From Lateolabrax maculatus (taxonomy: Eukaryota; Chordata; Actinopteri; Acropomatiformes; Lateolabracidae): a DNA stretch of 64,000 bases. How positions within the stretch are numbered: position 1 is the stretch's first letter; every line of letters begins with the position of its first letter. The stretch lies in assembly GCA_031216445.1 (NCBI GenBank), contig CM062212.1, forward strand, positions 1,278,501-1,342,500. Reading direction: 5' to 3'. Below the pieces are notes generated by a model. The model was not told the origin of the DNA. It saw only the letters and a list, made by a program, of their open reading frames with translations, and did not search any database. The position numbers were made by a program, and so were the translations under genes. Below, in pieces: positions 1-10,663 of this stretch.

Positions 1-380
1 TGCACACTATAATCATCATTTAATATCATTCACAAAGATCACCATCATTAAGGTTAATTCATTATCAATTCTGCATTATTTATTTTATTATTCTGCATTA
101 GATTTGTGTTAGTAGATTTCTGATTTCAGTTTTTATTGAGTTGTTTCCTTTTTCTGCTGCTTCTGCCATTTAATGTCATTATGTGTTGTCTTCGGTTCAT
201 AAATGTGGCTTAAAGTTACTTGACTGTTATTAGCGGCATGATGTTAAGTTTAAATTTATTAACATCCATATTTTTACACATCTTTGTCCTCGTTAAACAG
301 CATTTGTCTTAACACATTAGTTGTCCTTAATGTGTGAAGGCCACCCAGATTGACTGTGTATTGTCTCTGTAGTTGCTTAG
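1..380. other. AT-rich intron of txlnb, no feature seen
   Basis: This is intronic sequence before the first visible exon. I see no earlier exon and no clear repeat. Confidence 0.6.
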
Positions 381-447
381 GGAGGCTATTGACAAAACAA
401 AGAAATGCTTCGCTATGAAGGAGCAGGAGCTGACCATGAAGAAGAAG
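381..447 (+). CDS. txlnb: txlnb exon (first visible)
   Basis: The acceptor is TTGCTTAG and the donor is AAG|GTAAAG. It holds one base of a split codon plus 22 codons reading EAIDKTKKCFAMKEQELTMK followed by KK. It is highly charged and fits a coiled coil. It ends in phase 0. Confidence 0.78.
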
Positions 448-3400
448 GTAAAGAAACGTCTATAATGTGTCTCCGTCTGTTCTCTTCTAACCAGTTACTG
501 GTTCAGGCTGCTGAGTGGAAACTGCAGGCTAAGACACTCAGAGAGCAGGGGACTGTCATGCAGGCACAGGTGAATATTCACTGACAAAACTAACATGCTG
601 ACAACGAGGACAGGTAGCACACACCTGGCGGATGAGATGAATGTTACCATAGTTACAGAAAGGCAGGGCTGTAGCCAGAAATACTGGGGTCATGGGACAA
701 GACCCCACAATGCAGACCCATAACCTGAAACTGCTGGAAATAAAATTCAGGTGTGGAAATAAGCCTCCTGAATCTTCTAATCTAAAGAAATACATCGAAT
801 AAACAGTGGAATTACCCTTTAAAAACAAGCAAAACTCTGTCAGTTGGTAAAAGGTGGTATAAAGTAGCTGTTGTTTGAATGAATGAATAACAATTACAGT
901 AAGAAAAAACCCTTTACCTGTCTGTGGGGGCTGAGGGGGTTATTGATCAACACCACGTAATAATAACTTGGGCAGCTTTTAAAACTCACTTTTTCTTCCT
1001 TAAATCCTAATATTTAAATGGCTAAATTACAAATGACATACCTCCCATAGCCATGCGGATAGTTATAGTTATTTCATTTATTCAGGTTTGCAACAACTGT
1101 CTGAGAATTTTGCGTTGACCTCAGTTCAGTGGAGGTGAATGGAATTTGTTTGTTTATGGTGCTTGAAAGTATTGAAAAGTTATATCTGAAAAATCCAACA
1201 GCACTGTGAACAGTTCTTATTGGAACTGTTTTCTAAGACACTAAGACACTTGTCCCTCTCTTTACTCAAAAACCATAAATACTTGGATTTTTCTGCCATT
1301 GAGTGATAGAATACATCAGATTGAACATTCATTTCTAAAGCCGATTTGGACGTGTGCACGACTTGGACTGACTGATGTGCGACTTGACCACTTAAAGACA
1401 TTTGACTTGAGATTTGAAAGAAGAGAAGTTTCATTCTCATGTTTTCACCTGGTTAAATGTTCAAATGCTTTGTGATTTTAGTATTCAGAAAGCTTAACTT
1501 GCCATTTGTTATAAGGGCCTGTGACTTGACTTGGACCTCAAGGAATCGAGACTCTGAAAGACAACAAGTTATTTTAAGACTTTCCCAGCCGGATGAAGAA
1601 TATTAACTGGTCAGAAGTGTAGACAAACACTGGAGCTATGGCCCAGTTTAACCAGCATGTGGCCATGTTTGTTCACCTCTGTTTGCAGGATGAATTCAAT
1701 CTGGTATCAGGACTGAATATTATAATATATAATTGTACAAACAAACAATCAAGCAGGGCTTTTCCTCCCCCTTGTTAGTTCATGTTGGTGATGACTGCTG
1801 TGGTGCTGAGAGTGTGAAGTGAATATTAGGCTGGACTTACTCATTTGTAATGCTGACTGCAAAATTGTGAAAGTGTGAATGATTAATGGCCTCCAGCTGT
1901 GTGTATGGCTCATAATTAATGACTGATGTAATTCATCACTTAGAGGCCCAGTCATTATCCAATGCCTAATGACGCCCAAGATCTACAGCAAAAATCAGGT
2001 TTTGGGTGTTTAAACAATTTACACAATGATGTGCCTGTACTAGGATTATTTAAGGAATAATGGTTGATTGGAAGATTTTTGAATATGAAGGATTCTTTTC
2101 TGAAATTCCAGACCTGTGAAGAGTTGATGCCCAGCCAGAAACCAACCTGACTCTGGTCTTTTCGTCCACAGCTGACCCTCTATGCTCAGAAGTTTGACGA
2201 GTTTCAGGAAACACTGTCCAAAAGCAACGAAATCTACGTGCGCTTCAAAAAGGAGATGGATAACGTAGGTGGTGACCACTGTGTGGAGCCTTGTTGGTGT
2301 GATCTGGCTTTAAATATGTATGTGGTTCTGTAGATATAGGTCAGGTGCTTTATATAGAGTTCAATGGTAAAAGTTACATGATTCTTTTTATTTATTTAAC
2401 TTTATTTATCACACAAGTGTGAAATTATTTCTCCACATTTAACCCATCCAGTGGCACCTGTACGAACACACACATGCACAGGGTCACACAGAGATAAGAG
2501 ACAGGTGCCATATTCACACTGGAGCGGTGGGCAGCAGTTCACGGCGCCCGGGGATTGGGGGTGCGGTGCTTTGCTCAAGGGCACCTCGGCCGTGGCAGGT
2601 AGGTGGACTGCCACCCCACCAGCTGTCAGTCCACCAATCTTCAGGAGGGAGAGCGGGGATCGAACCTCCAACCGTGGGTTATTGGACGACCCCGCTCTAC
2701 CACTGAGCCACGGCCACCCAATTCCAACCCACACAATTAAATTATTGAAACAGGTTTAATAATTCAATGAAACTGACTTTGTATCAATATATTCTTCACC
2801 CAGTGTATTTCTAGTCTTTTCAGTCTTATTTTCCTTCCACCAGTTCTCTATAATCTCAAGATCTCTTTTTGAGCCTGTCCATGTTTCTAGTTCCTGCAGC
2901 ACACATTTGTCTGACTTTATAAATGTCAAAAGGGGTTTTCAGACGTTGTCAGTGCAGGCCTGTAATTTTAAACTCTTCCCTGTTAGATGTCAGACAAGAT
3001 GAAGAAAATGGATAAAGAGTCAAATCTGTGGAAGACGAGGTTTGAGAACTGCAACAAGGCTCTGACTGACATGATGGAAGAGGTATGTTGATGTTTCTGT
3101 TGTTCTTTGCAATTCTGAGATTCCTGTCCACTTACCGTTGTACATACTGAAGTGCATTGGAACGGTGATGTGATCACTTATTGAAGGAACAACAAAGTGA
3201 CTACGAATCTTTGAACTTGACTTGAAGAACTTGACTTGACTCGCTTTTTCAGAATCGTTCATCTTTAATTACATCTAATGATGTGAATTGACACCCTACC
3301 AAATATCTTACTAACTTTTCAAGATTTATTATAATATATCTGTTTCTCCATCCATCCTCCATTTCTGTTCCAGAAAGCCGAAAAAAGCAAAGAGTACGAA

Positions 3401-4258
3401 CTGTTTGTCCTAAAGATTCAGAAGCTGGAGAGGCTGTGTCGTGTCCTGCAGGAGGAGAGGATAATCCTCTATGAAAAGATCAAGGAAATCCGCAAGGCTA
3501 ACTCCAACATCCCATCAATAGTTTTCGGCAGCTCTAACGTCAATGACACCTCCAGCTCTGAGGGTGATGACAAAACTGTCGTCACTGTGGAGCTCCAAGA
3601 GCTCCAGGAGCTCCAGGACAAGGACCCGGTCTTAACGAAGGACATGGTCCGTCTGAGGAAGGAGCAGGCCAGGCTGCAGGAGTTTGTCGACTCCCTGTTT
3701 GCCACACCCAGCAACACTGACAAACAGAACAATGATGATAAAGACACCGAAGAAGACCTGGTGGCTTCTGCAGAATCAGTTCTCCCAGAGAAAGCTGAGG
3801 AGGTTCCAAAGCCAGCCGTGTCCACACCAGAAGCTCCCACACCTGTGGAGAACACGGAAATGATACCGACAGATGCAAAACCAGAAGCAGTAACAGTTCA
3901 AACCCAGGTCCAGGACAAAGAGGTGGAACCAGTTAAACCAGATGACGAGATCCAGGAGCAACCTGCTAAACCGGCACCAACATCAGAGCCTGAGAAAGTC
4001 CAGATCAATCCACCAACAGACCCGAGACCAGAAGCAGCAGAGGCCGAGATCCTGGCCGAGGCAGCTGAGGCCAAACCAGTAGTCCCAGTGGAAGTCAAGA
4101 AGGTCCCGGCCGAACCAGTGCAAGTACCAGAAGAAGCACCAACCAAGCCAGAGTTGGCTGCACCCTCCGGAAACACGGCTGCCTCCTCCAGTGCCGACTC
4201 CTCCAAGAAGCAAACACCGAAGAAAAAGAAGAAGAGGAACGGCAAGAATGCCAGCTAA
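381..4258 (+). CDS. txlnb: beta-taxilin, 3' part of gene (5 coding exons)
   Basis: Taxilins are cytosolic coiled-coil proteins that bind syntaxin-family SNAREs; the beta form is mainly a muscle protein in mammals. Exons at 381-447, 495-569, 2172-2264, 2987-3082 and 3374-4258 all have AG/GT borders and join in one frame to give 404 residues. The taxilin core is clear: LTLYAQKFDEFQETLSKSNE, MKKMDKESNLWKTRFE and LVLKIQKLERLCRVLQEE-type segments, which match alpha-taxilin closely in the last third of its coiled coil. From about visible residue 225 the protein becomes a tail rich in Pro, Glu, Ala and Val, ending in a lysine run (PKKKKKRNGKNAS). The first exon starts with the last base of a split codon, so more exons lie to the left of the window. 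Beta rather than alpha or gamma is inferred from the neighbouring slc35d3 and pex7. A teleost a/b duplicate cannot be told apart here. Confidence 0.88.
495..569 (+). CDS. txlnb: txlnb exon (second visible)
   Basis: The acceptor is CTAACCAG and the donor CAG|GTGAAT. It holds exactly 25 codons in phase 0, reading LLVQAAEWKLQAKTLREQ and onward. The intron before it is only 47 bp. Confidence 0.8.
570..2171. other. txlnb intron, 1.6 kb
   Basis: This is AT-rich single-copy-looking intron sequence. No exon with taxilin similarity and no clear mobile element was recognised. Confidence 0.6.
2172..2264 (+). CDS. txlnb: txlnb exon (third visible)
   Basis: The acceptor is GTCCACAG and the donor AAC|GTAGGT. 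Its 31 codons contain KFDEFQETLSKSNEIYVRF, one of the most conserved taxilin segments (alpha-taxilin has KFEEFQTTLSKS). Confidence 0.9.
2390..2735 (-). mobile_element. tRNA-derived SINE in txlnb intron
   Basis: On the minus strand the element begins near 2727 with a tRNA-like head. A box A-type sequence (TGGCTCAGTGGTAGAG) lies at about 2698-2713 and a perfect box B (GGTTCGATCCC) at 2656-2666. A body follows with the teleost-typical block AGGTGCCCTTGAGCAAAGCA, then an A/T-rich tail near 2395-2410. It lies antisense in the txlnb intron. The family name is not assigned, and the ends are approximate. It is not a functional tRNA gene because the 3' half does not close an acceptor stem. Confidence 0.75.
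2987..3082 (+). CDS. txlnb: txlnb exon (fourth visible)
   Basis: The acceptor is CCTGTTAG and the donor GAG|GTATGT. Its 32 codons read MSDKMKKMDKESNLWKTRFE and then NCNKALTDMMEE, matching the taxilin block K-x-E-K-E-x-x-x-W/Y-R/K-x-R-x-E-x-x-N-K-A-L. Confidence 0.9.
3374..4258 (+). CDS. txlnb: txlnb last exon
   Basis: The acceptor is GTTCCAG and the stop codon is TAA at 4256-4258. It gives 294 residues. The first 110 or so finish the coiled coil (KIQKLERLCRVLQEER, then a helix ending LRKEQARLQEFVDSLF). The remaining 180 are a low-complexity Pro/Glu/Ala/Val tail with repeated EPV and KPE steps and a basic end. A 9-base unit repeats three times at 3590-3616 and encodes ELQ-ELQ-ELQ inside the helix. 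Confidence 0.9.
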   Translation, partial: KAEKSKEYELFVLKIQKLERLCRVLQEERIILYEKIKEIRKANSNIPSIVFGSSNVNDTSSSEGDDKTVVTVELQELQELQDKDPVLTKDMVRLRKEQARLQEFVDSLFATPSNTDKQNNDDKDTEEDLVASAESVLPEKAEEVPKPAVSTPEAPTPVENTEMIPTDAKPEAVTVQTQVQDKEVEPVKPDDEIQEQPAKPAPTSEPEKVQINPPTDPRPEAAEAEILAEAAEAKPVVPVEVKKVPAEPVQVPEEAPTKPELAAPSGNTAASSSADSSKKQTPKKKKKRNGKNAS

Positions 4259-4701
4259 AGTTTAGGATTTGCAGAGGGGTGTGTGTGTGTGTGTGGTGCT
4301 ATTTGGGAATAGCGTGTGTAACTGAAATCATTTTGTGCCTTTGTGCCTTTTAAAAAAAGGTTCAAATCTTTAGTTTGTTCCAACTGGTGTTGTCACTGTA
4401 ATTAATTTTCTCAGGATTCAATGTTACCAGATGAGGACAGACAAATAAACCGACTGTATTTCACAGTTTGAATGTCTAAATGAACATTTAGTTTGGCCTG
4501 CTAGAGGGAATGAAACTGAAGTTTAAGTCTAAATGATAAAACATGATGTTTCTGTCAGAAATATTTAACAAAATGCCATAAAGAGTAAAAGTTTTTGCCT
4601 TATGTAAAGTAAAATGCCAAAACAAAACCATTGGTTGGTATCATGCCAGTAAAGTCTCTTTTAAACTAAAAATCATAGACCATTGCGACAACTCTAATAA
4701 A
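4259..4701 (+). other. txlnb: txlnb 3' UTR (predicted)
   Basis: This follows the TAA stop. A short TG run lies at 4277-4294. AATAAA hexamers occur at 4444-4449 and 4696-4701; either could direct polyadenylation. Confidence 0.55.
4444..4449 (+). terminator. candidate poly(A) signal of txlnb
   Basis: A canonical AATAAA lies about 185 bases after the stop. A second lies at 4696-4701. Which is used cannot be told from sequence. Confidence 0.45.
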
Positions 4702-5279
4702 GTGATTTTTTGACAATTTAATTGTTTTTTTTCTTGTTTAACTACTACTGAAATTTTGAACACTGAGTGCAACGTAAAAAATACTGGAGAAAAAGTTGCT
4801 TCAGTATTACCCAGGAAATATGATCTACCAGAGAGTGAGATCAGGTTTGGGTGAAAAACAGACACAAATGTAGACGCAGACAGATACATCATGTGTTAAA
4901 ACATAAATGATTGGAAATACATTTTTGATTACACAGTACAAGAAAATCTCCACCAGATGGAGCTGTTTTACACCTGTCTGTTATTGTATTCAGTATGTAG
5001 TACAAGCTTACAGCCACCAGATGGGGATAGTGTTCTTCGCATCACAGCTGTACTCCCTGATGGAGGGTTCCCATGGATTTTCAAGGCATTTTTGGGTGAT
5101 TTCAAGGTTTTGGACACACATTTGTGCCCCTGAACCAGTTCTCTTTATCACTGAGCTACAGGGAAACACTGACAACGACAGTGTTTGTGCCTCTTTTATT
5201 TGCTGTGAAACTATGTTGAAAACAGTCAAAGTGCAGAAGTTCAAGGTTCATCCTTGACTTAAAAAACAAAACCACCTCA

Positions 5280-5605
5280 CTTCAAGGTCCATTTTGCTGT
5301 TCTAGTGCTTTTGATCATATTGCATGATCTTCATCAGCAGACGACTTATATCCACTTGCTAAGAAAAAAAATGGAAATTTGGGCATCTACATTTACACAA
5401 CACTAAAGCTCTTCTCGGGACGACTGCCTCCATCTGCTGAAGATCATATGATATCATCAAAGGCTCCAGAACAGATGAGATGAACTCTGAACTTACGAAA
5501 AATTTAAACATCCACCATTTCACCATTTGAGCAAACTCCATCTGCTGATGATGAACATGTGATATGATCGAAAGCACCAGAACAGCTATGAAATGGACCC
5601 TGAGG
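5280..5605. repeat. cluster of three related 60-bp repeats
   Basis: A unit of the form CATCTGCTGA...GATATGATC.AAAGCACCAGAACAGC occurs at about 5430-5492 and 5538-5605 in direct orientation, and at 5283-5345 inverted. A more decayed inverted copy is at 6755-6815 (its complement reads CAAACTCCATCCGCTAATGA). The family is not recognised. Confidence 0.6.
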
Positions 5606-7118
5606 CGTGATTCAAATCAGGGTCAAAATCTAGTTAACAGTATTTCCCTGGAAGAGAACAAAATACAAAACAGCAGGCTAAAATGTGATGCCCATGTGGG
5701 TAATTTATTACAAACTATGAAATGTTCGATTTTTTAACATTTAATGTCTAGATACAAATAAGAGTTAACCAAGCAAATGTATTACTGACATTTAGTGGAG
5801 AGTTTTAGCATCAATAATACTCTTTTCCACTGTGATCACTGAGTAAATTCTTACATATTATCGATTATATTAAATAACAAATGGGTTCATGTGTTGTCAA
5901 CAAAACTAATATAGTAACAATTTATCTTCCCAAGCATTAATTTAGACATATGGTTATAAGTGCATTTTAAAAGTTAAAATGTTCATTTCAGAGCCACTGG
6001 TATGGTTTTTATTTTAAACACTAAGCTACTAACATGATCCAAAGTGACTTAAAATGAGTTTAATAAAGTAAAAATATTTAATTTATTAATAAATGAGGTT
6101 TTGAGTACGATTTTGAGCAAGAACAAGAGAGTATTACAGTGTGCAGATAAAATTAAATAAAGAGGAAACAGTTGAGAAGAGAAGTACAAAGCGTTTTTGA
6201 TATTTAAGATAAGAGCCTAATAGAGAGAGGAGGAGAAGGCGACAGAGATACGGGAGACTGGGATTTGATTCGAGGCAGAAGTTGAGGGATTTTTGAAGTG
6301 TTTCGACCTTGTGACAGAAGATAAGAGTTGACTTAATGAGTCTCTGTGGATCTATGAAGGATCTGAGCAGAGACATTCTGATTACTGTGTGAGAGGTTAG
6401 TTAAGTAATAATCTTGTCCTTAAAGAAAGTTCAGCCGACTGCGACGAAGTAGATATCTGGAGCTACAGACGAACGCTGGAGAAATTTTAACTTCTAATAC
6501 ACAAATGACTTGTTTTTGGCGTGAGTACTTCCATCATTGGGCCAGTTCTAAAGTTATTTTTCCTTGGTACAACAGTAATCGATTAGTAAAGGCCACAGTG
6601 ACTTTCCGTCATTTTGAATTTGTCGAGGAAGTTATTTGGTCCACAAAACTAAAATCTTTTTTTATGCCATAAAAGGACTTTAGGGGGGATTAAAAATACT
6701 GAGGTCATCATTAGTAAAATGGTCTCACCTCAAGGTACATTTAGTAGCTGTGCTACAGCTTTCCATCATATCTCCTGAACTTCATTAGCGGATGGAGTTT
6801 GCCCATTTGGAATCGTAGATGATCACACTTCCTTCTTTTTTCTGAGTCTTAAAGAACCGTTGTCATCGTCCAACAGTTTTCAAGTTTTGTCACGTGAAAG
6901 TCATGTGATCAAATGGTGCAGTATTTTAAAGAGACTTGAAGAAAGTTGGAAATATTTTATGTTAATTTGGATATTTTTTCTATTTATTTGGCTGCTTCCA
7001 TAAAACTTCACAGTCATTTTTGTTTCCATTTAAAGAGTTGAGAGTCAATTATCTCCCCTGTGGTCTTAAAATTGTCTTCTCACAGCCTTTTCACTCTGTT
7101 GTTAGGAGGTCAAGTTAT

Positions 7119-7325
7119 TGTGGATTAATCCGCAGCTGAAAATAGTCCCCAACAAATGCACTATTTCCTTCTGTTTGTTTGATAAAAACTACACTGAGTA
7201 GCGGTTTGAGCCTTTTTTAAACATGCAACTATATATTTGTGAACCGTTTTTAAAATTATTCTCTTTAGTAGGAACCAATGGGCTTGGAGCTGAGAGCCAC
7301 AGTCAAAGAAGGGAAAGTATTGAGA
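7119..7325 (+). repeat. dispersed repeat X, copy 1
   Basis: The stretch TGTGGATTAATCCGC...AATAGTCCCCAACAAATGCA is shared with copies at 23820-24110 (direct) and 41160-41495 (inverted). The right end (CTTGGAGCTGAGAGCCACAG) also resembles copy 2. Confidence 0.7.
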
Positions 7326-9454
7326 GACACATTGATACATTTGGACATGACCTCTGTGTCTAATATAGCTACAACCCTGATGACAGACGTAAATGTGGTG
7401 AATTTGACACAAACTGCCAAAATTGTTGATCTCATACAGGTAAACTAAAGGTCAGCCTCTGCAGCAGTTATCATTCAGCTCATTTAAATAAGGAATACTC
7501 AGATACATTGAGGGGGTTTAACTTTAAATCCTGACAATGTTAGTATTCAATGAGAAACAGCAGGTAGTAAATGTAAAAGCAGCCCTGAGTCTTAAACACA
7601 CTCCTGCCTATCTGCAGAAAACATGCAAGACGCCTGCCTCCATGCAGGAGGCAAGTTTCTCATGTGCTGGTGATTAAACTAAGCTGAGCTGCATTTTCAC
7701 TGTCAAGAGCCTGAAACATGTGGAAGTGTAAAATTACACTGACAGACAGAAAGAGGAGAGATGTTACCTGCTGAACTTTCTTTAATCCACTCAGGCATCA
7801 AAGTTTTTATTACACACCCTCTTACTCTTTTCTGCTGTTCTGACGCCTTCATTGACAAACCATCCTCAATCCCTGAAAATAACCAGCTTTACGGACACCA
7901 TGAAGCCAGAAGTATGTTTTTGCACACTTGTTCATGAATGTGCTGCTCCAGCCTCCAACTCTTCTGGTGTCAGTTTTTCCTCCAGATGCTGAACCTGCTG
8001 CAGGGATTTGTCCTGTCAGATTTGATGGAGCTATGACTCAGGCCTTTGAAACAAAAAAAAATCACACACACTGAACATTTTTCTTAAAAAGTAATCAAAA
8101 AGGTCTAAAGGCCAACAGTTTGGGTTCAGAAGATTTGTGTTGGTTGATTTACTTGGCAGTAACTGCCCTAAAGCAAACGCTGCTTTATCGTCTGTTTTAC
8201 CCTGAATGGGACCATAATTTACTAAATGAACATCCTGCTGTACTGAAGAAGACTTGAATCTAGCTTGTGTGAGCTCCAAACCAAACCTTCACAGACAAAG
8301 AACAAAGTTAAACCAACATTTAGACAAGAAAACAGTAAATCTCTGATTTACCCTTCAAACGTGTCTGTAGTGCTCTGGATTTTAGACCTAAAAGGAAGCA
8401 CTGAATGATACTACAGCAGTGAATTTTGAAGTTGCACATGACTCTCAGTCTTACCCTCTGGGTTTTTCTCAGAGCTTAACTACAGTGAAGACATTAACAG
8501 ACTTCGGAGTATTTCTCTCTCTGACTGCTTCTTTTGTTTATTAAAATAATTCTGTCTGCTGCTGCCTGATAAAATCAACTCCAGGCCCCAAAGCAGCCTA
8601 CTGAAGAAGTGAAAATGGCCCAAAATGAACCTCACTTCACGAAACTCTCCTCACTATTAAAGTCCAAAACTCAGCAAGCACACAAAAAACATAATAACGA
8701 ATGAATTCATCTTTTGGTCTCATTCTGCTTCATTTATTTGCGACAAAGAAACAGTTTCATGTGCTTTACATGAATCTTTCTTAAATCCTGCGTGTTACAG
8801 CAGCATGATCCGTGGATGTGTGGTCTTTGATGTGGACGTGTGTGCTGAACAGAAAGATTAGCTCATGTAACCTCCGTCAGATTCATGTTTCTGTCTGACA
8901 GAAAGAAATCCATATCACACCGGGGGAGCTGTGTGTGTGAATGTTTGCTTCTACTTCTGTCTTTGCGAGGACCACAGTACGTTTTAAAGTGAAAGTGAGG
9001 ACATTTTTGGAAGCTCGCTCTCCTGGAAATTACGTTTCTATATTATTTATTTAGTTCCTTTAAGAAACATAATTGGTGTCATGATTAACTTCAGTGGTTC
9101 CTGTTCTGCATGCAAGTTGTAAGGAGGGGGTCTGGGTTCATAGTGGGTGTGTAAATTAGGTTTAAGCACCCAAAACATTTTGGGAAATGTTGGTTTCAGT
9201 AAAATGTTGACAAGGTAAACATGTTGTGTTATGTCGTGGAGGTCTTTTGTTTGGTCCAAACCCAGATCGAACCAGAGCCTGTATTTATAGAGTGTCTCCT
9301 TCCACAGAAGATTTCTGCATGAGCTGAACCTCCTGGCAGCTCCTAAAAGGTCAAAACACATCTTCAGTTCTCCTAATCAGCCGAGATAGGATCATTTCCT
9401 AAATTAAGAAGGTGGATTCAATAATTTTATGGTCCTCAAAAGTAAGACCAAATG

Positions 9455-9775
9455 TCACAGTGGTGCACAGAGACACTGGGAGCACGAGGAAATGACCCAA
9501 CGCAGACACCAAACTGGCATCAAAAAGGTTTATTAACAACAAAAAAACCCAAAAGAGGAGCCAGGACACGGGGAAAACACTAACATATCTGCACACACAA
9601 CTAATCAGAAACAAGACACAGCGGGGGGGGGGGGGGGGGGGGGGGGGGCAGGAGAAGGAGGGAAACACAAGGACACAGCAAACGAGACCTAAACACAAGG
9701 CAGGTGTGCAGGGAAACTGAGACACAAGAGAAACTCTGGGAACACAACAGGAGACACAGCCAGGCCAGGACACCA
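9455..9775 (-). repeat. dispersed repeat with G22 tract
   Basis: On the minus strand this reads as the same repeat found at 51005-51412. Shared landmarks are GAGTTTCTCTTG, CAGTTTCCCTGCACACCTGC, GTTTAGGTCTCGTTTGCTCT, CCTTGTGTTTCCCTCCTTCT, a homopolymer C tract (G22 at 9625-9648 here), and TTGTTTCTGATTAGTTG. The family is not recognised and no protein coding remains. Confidence 0.75.
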
Positions 9776-9959
9776 AATTAGGGAATTTTTGGCCACATAA
9801 ATTTGATTTTCTCCTCCTGATAAATACGGGCTCTGGTCTCTGGTTCACACTTTCGGTCCGCTCTTTATTATTGTTTATTTGGATCTACTTTCATTCAGGT
9901 CTGTGAAAGTTTGGACCTGAGAACACTATTAAAACAGCGAGACCTGCTGGAGTCTACAG

Positions 9960-10390
9960 CCAAGCTGACAGCTCACAATGACAATGCTGACTTTTAGCAG
10001 TATCATGTTTATCATGTTCACCATCTTAGATTAGTGCATTTGCTAATTAGCACCAAACACAGTACAGCTGAGACTGAAGAGTGACAGTTTTGTAGGAATT
10101 TGGTCATAAACCACAGCACAGGTTGGTGCTGGAGGATCACAACGGTTCAAGCAGAGCCTGAGCAGAACATTTCATGACAATCCATTCAATAGTTGAGATA
10201 TTTCACTAAAACACAAATGTCAATCTGCTGGTTGCACTAAAGCAAAGATCAGGGGATCACCAAAGTCAGTAGGATTCATTCTCTGGGGATCAGAAATGTC
10301 TGCACAAAATATCTTGGAAATGCATCAGATAGTTGTTGAGATAATTCGCTCTGGGCCAAAGTGGTGGACTGACCAAGCAAACCAGTTAGT
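9960..10390 (+). repeat. dispersed repeat Z, copy 1
   Basis: It includes AGTAGGATTCATTCTCTGGG, ATGTCTGCACAAAAT and GATAATTCGCTCTGGGCCAA AGTGGTGGACTGACC. The same series of words recurs at 12640-12970 (inverted), 29157-29205, 36530-36770 and 54926-55010. The short ORFs here are shared only because of the repeat. Confidence 0.65.
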
Positions 10391-10632
10391 TTGTAATCAG
10401 CAGTGTGTCCATTTTGCTCTAGTCCCTTTACTATCAGGTTTATCTGGGTTCCTGTATTCCTGTGTTAGTGATTCTCCCTATCTGGAGTTCCTGTCATTAT
10501 TGATGCAGTGTGTAATGGTGTTGGCCCTATTGAGCTTGTTACAGCTCAGTGCACAGCCAATGATGTGTGTCAGGACCGATGGAGACTATCTGCTGGATGC
10601 TGCTGCCTGTAATGAACACAGAACACAACTGT

Positions 10633-10663
<31 letters not shown>

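Larger units (their letters stand above)
4702..9450. other. intergenic, no gene recognised
   Basis: This is AT-rich sequence between the convergent txlnb and slc35d3 genes. The short ORFs have no recognisable protein similarity. It holds the degenerate repeat cluster at 5280-5605, a related copy at 6755-6815, and one copy of a dispersed repeat at 7119-7325. Confidence 0.6.

Noticed and set aside
2640..2730. Possible tRNA gene
   Set aside because: Boxes A and B are present but the acceptor stem and anticodon arm do not close and a SINE body follows.
3587..4258. Independent 223-residue gene
   Set aside because: It is the last part of the txlnb terminal exon; the frame continues upstream to the acceptor at 3373.
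9399..9848. 149-residue minus-strand ORF
   Set aside because: It runs through the C-tract repeat, and its proline run is the homopolymer.
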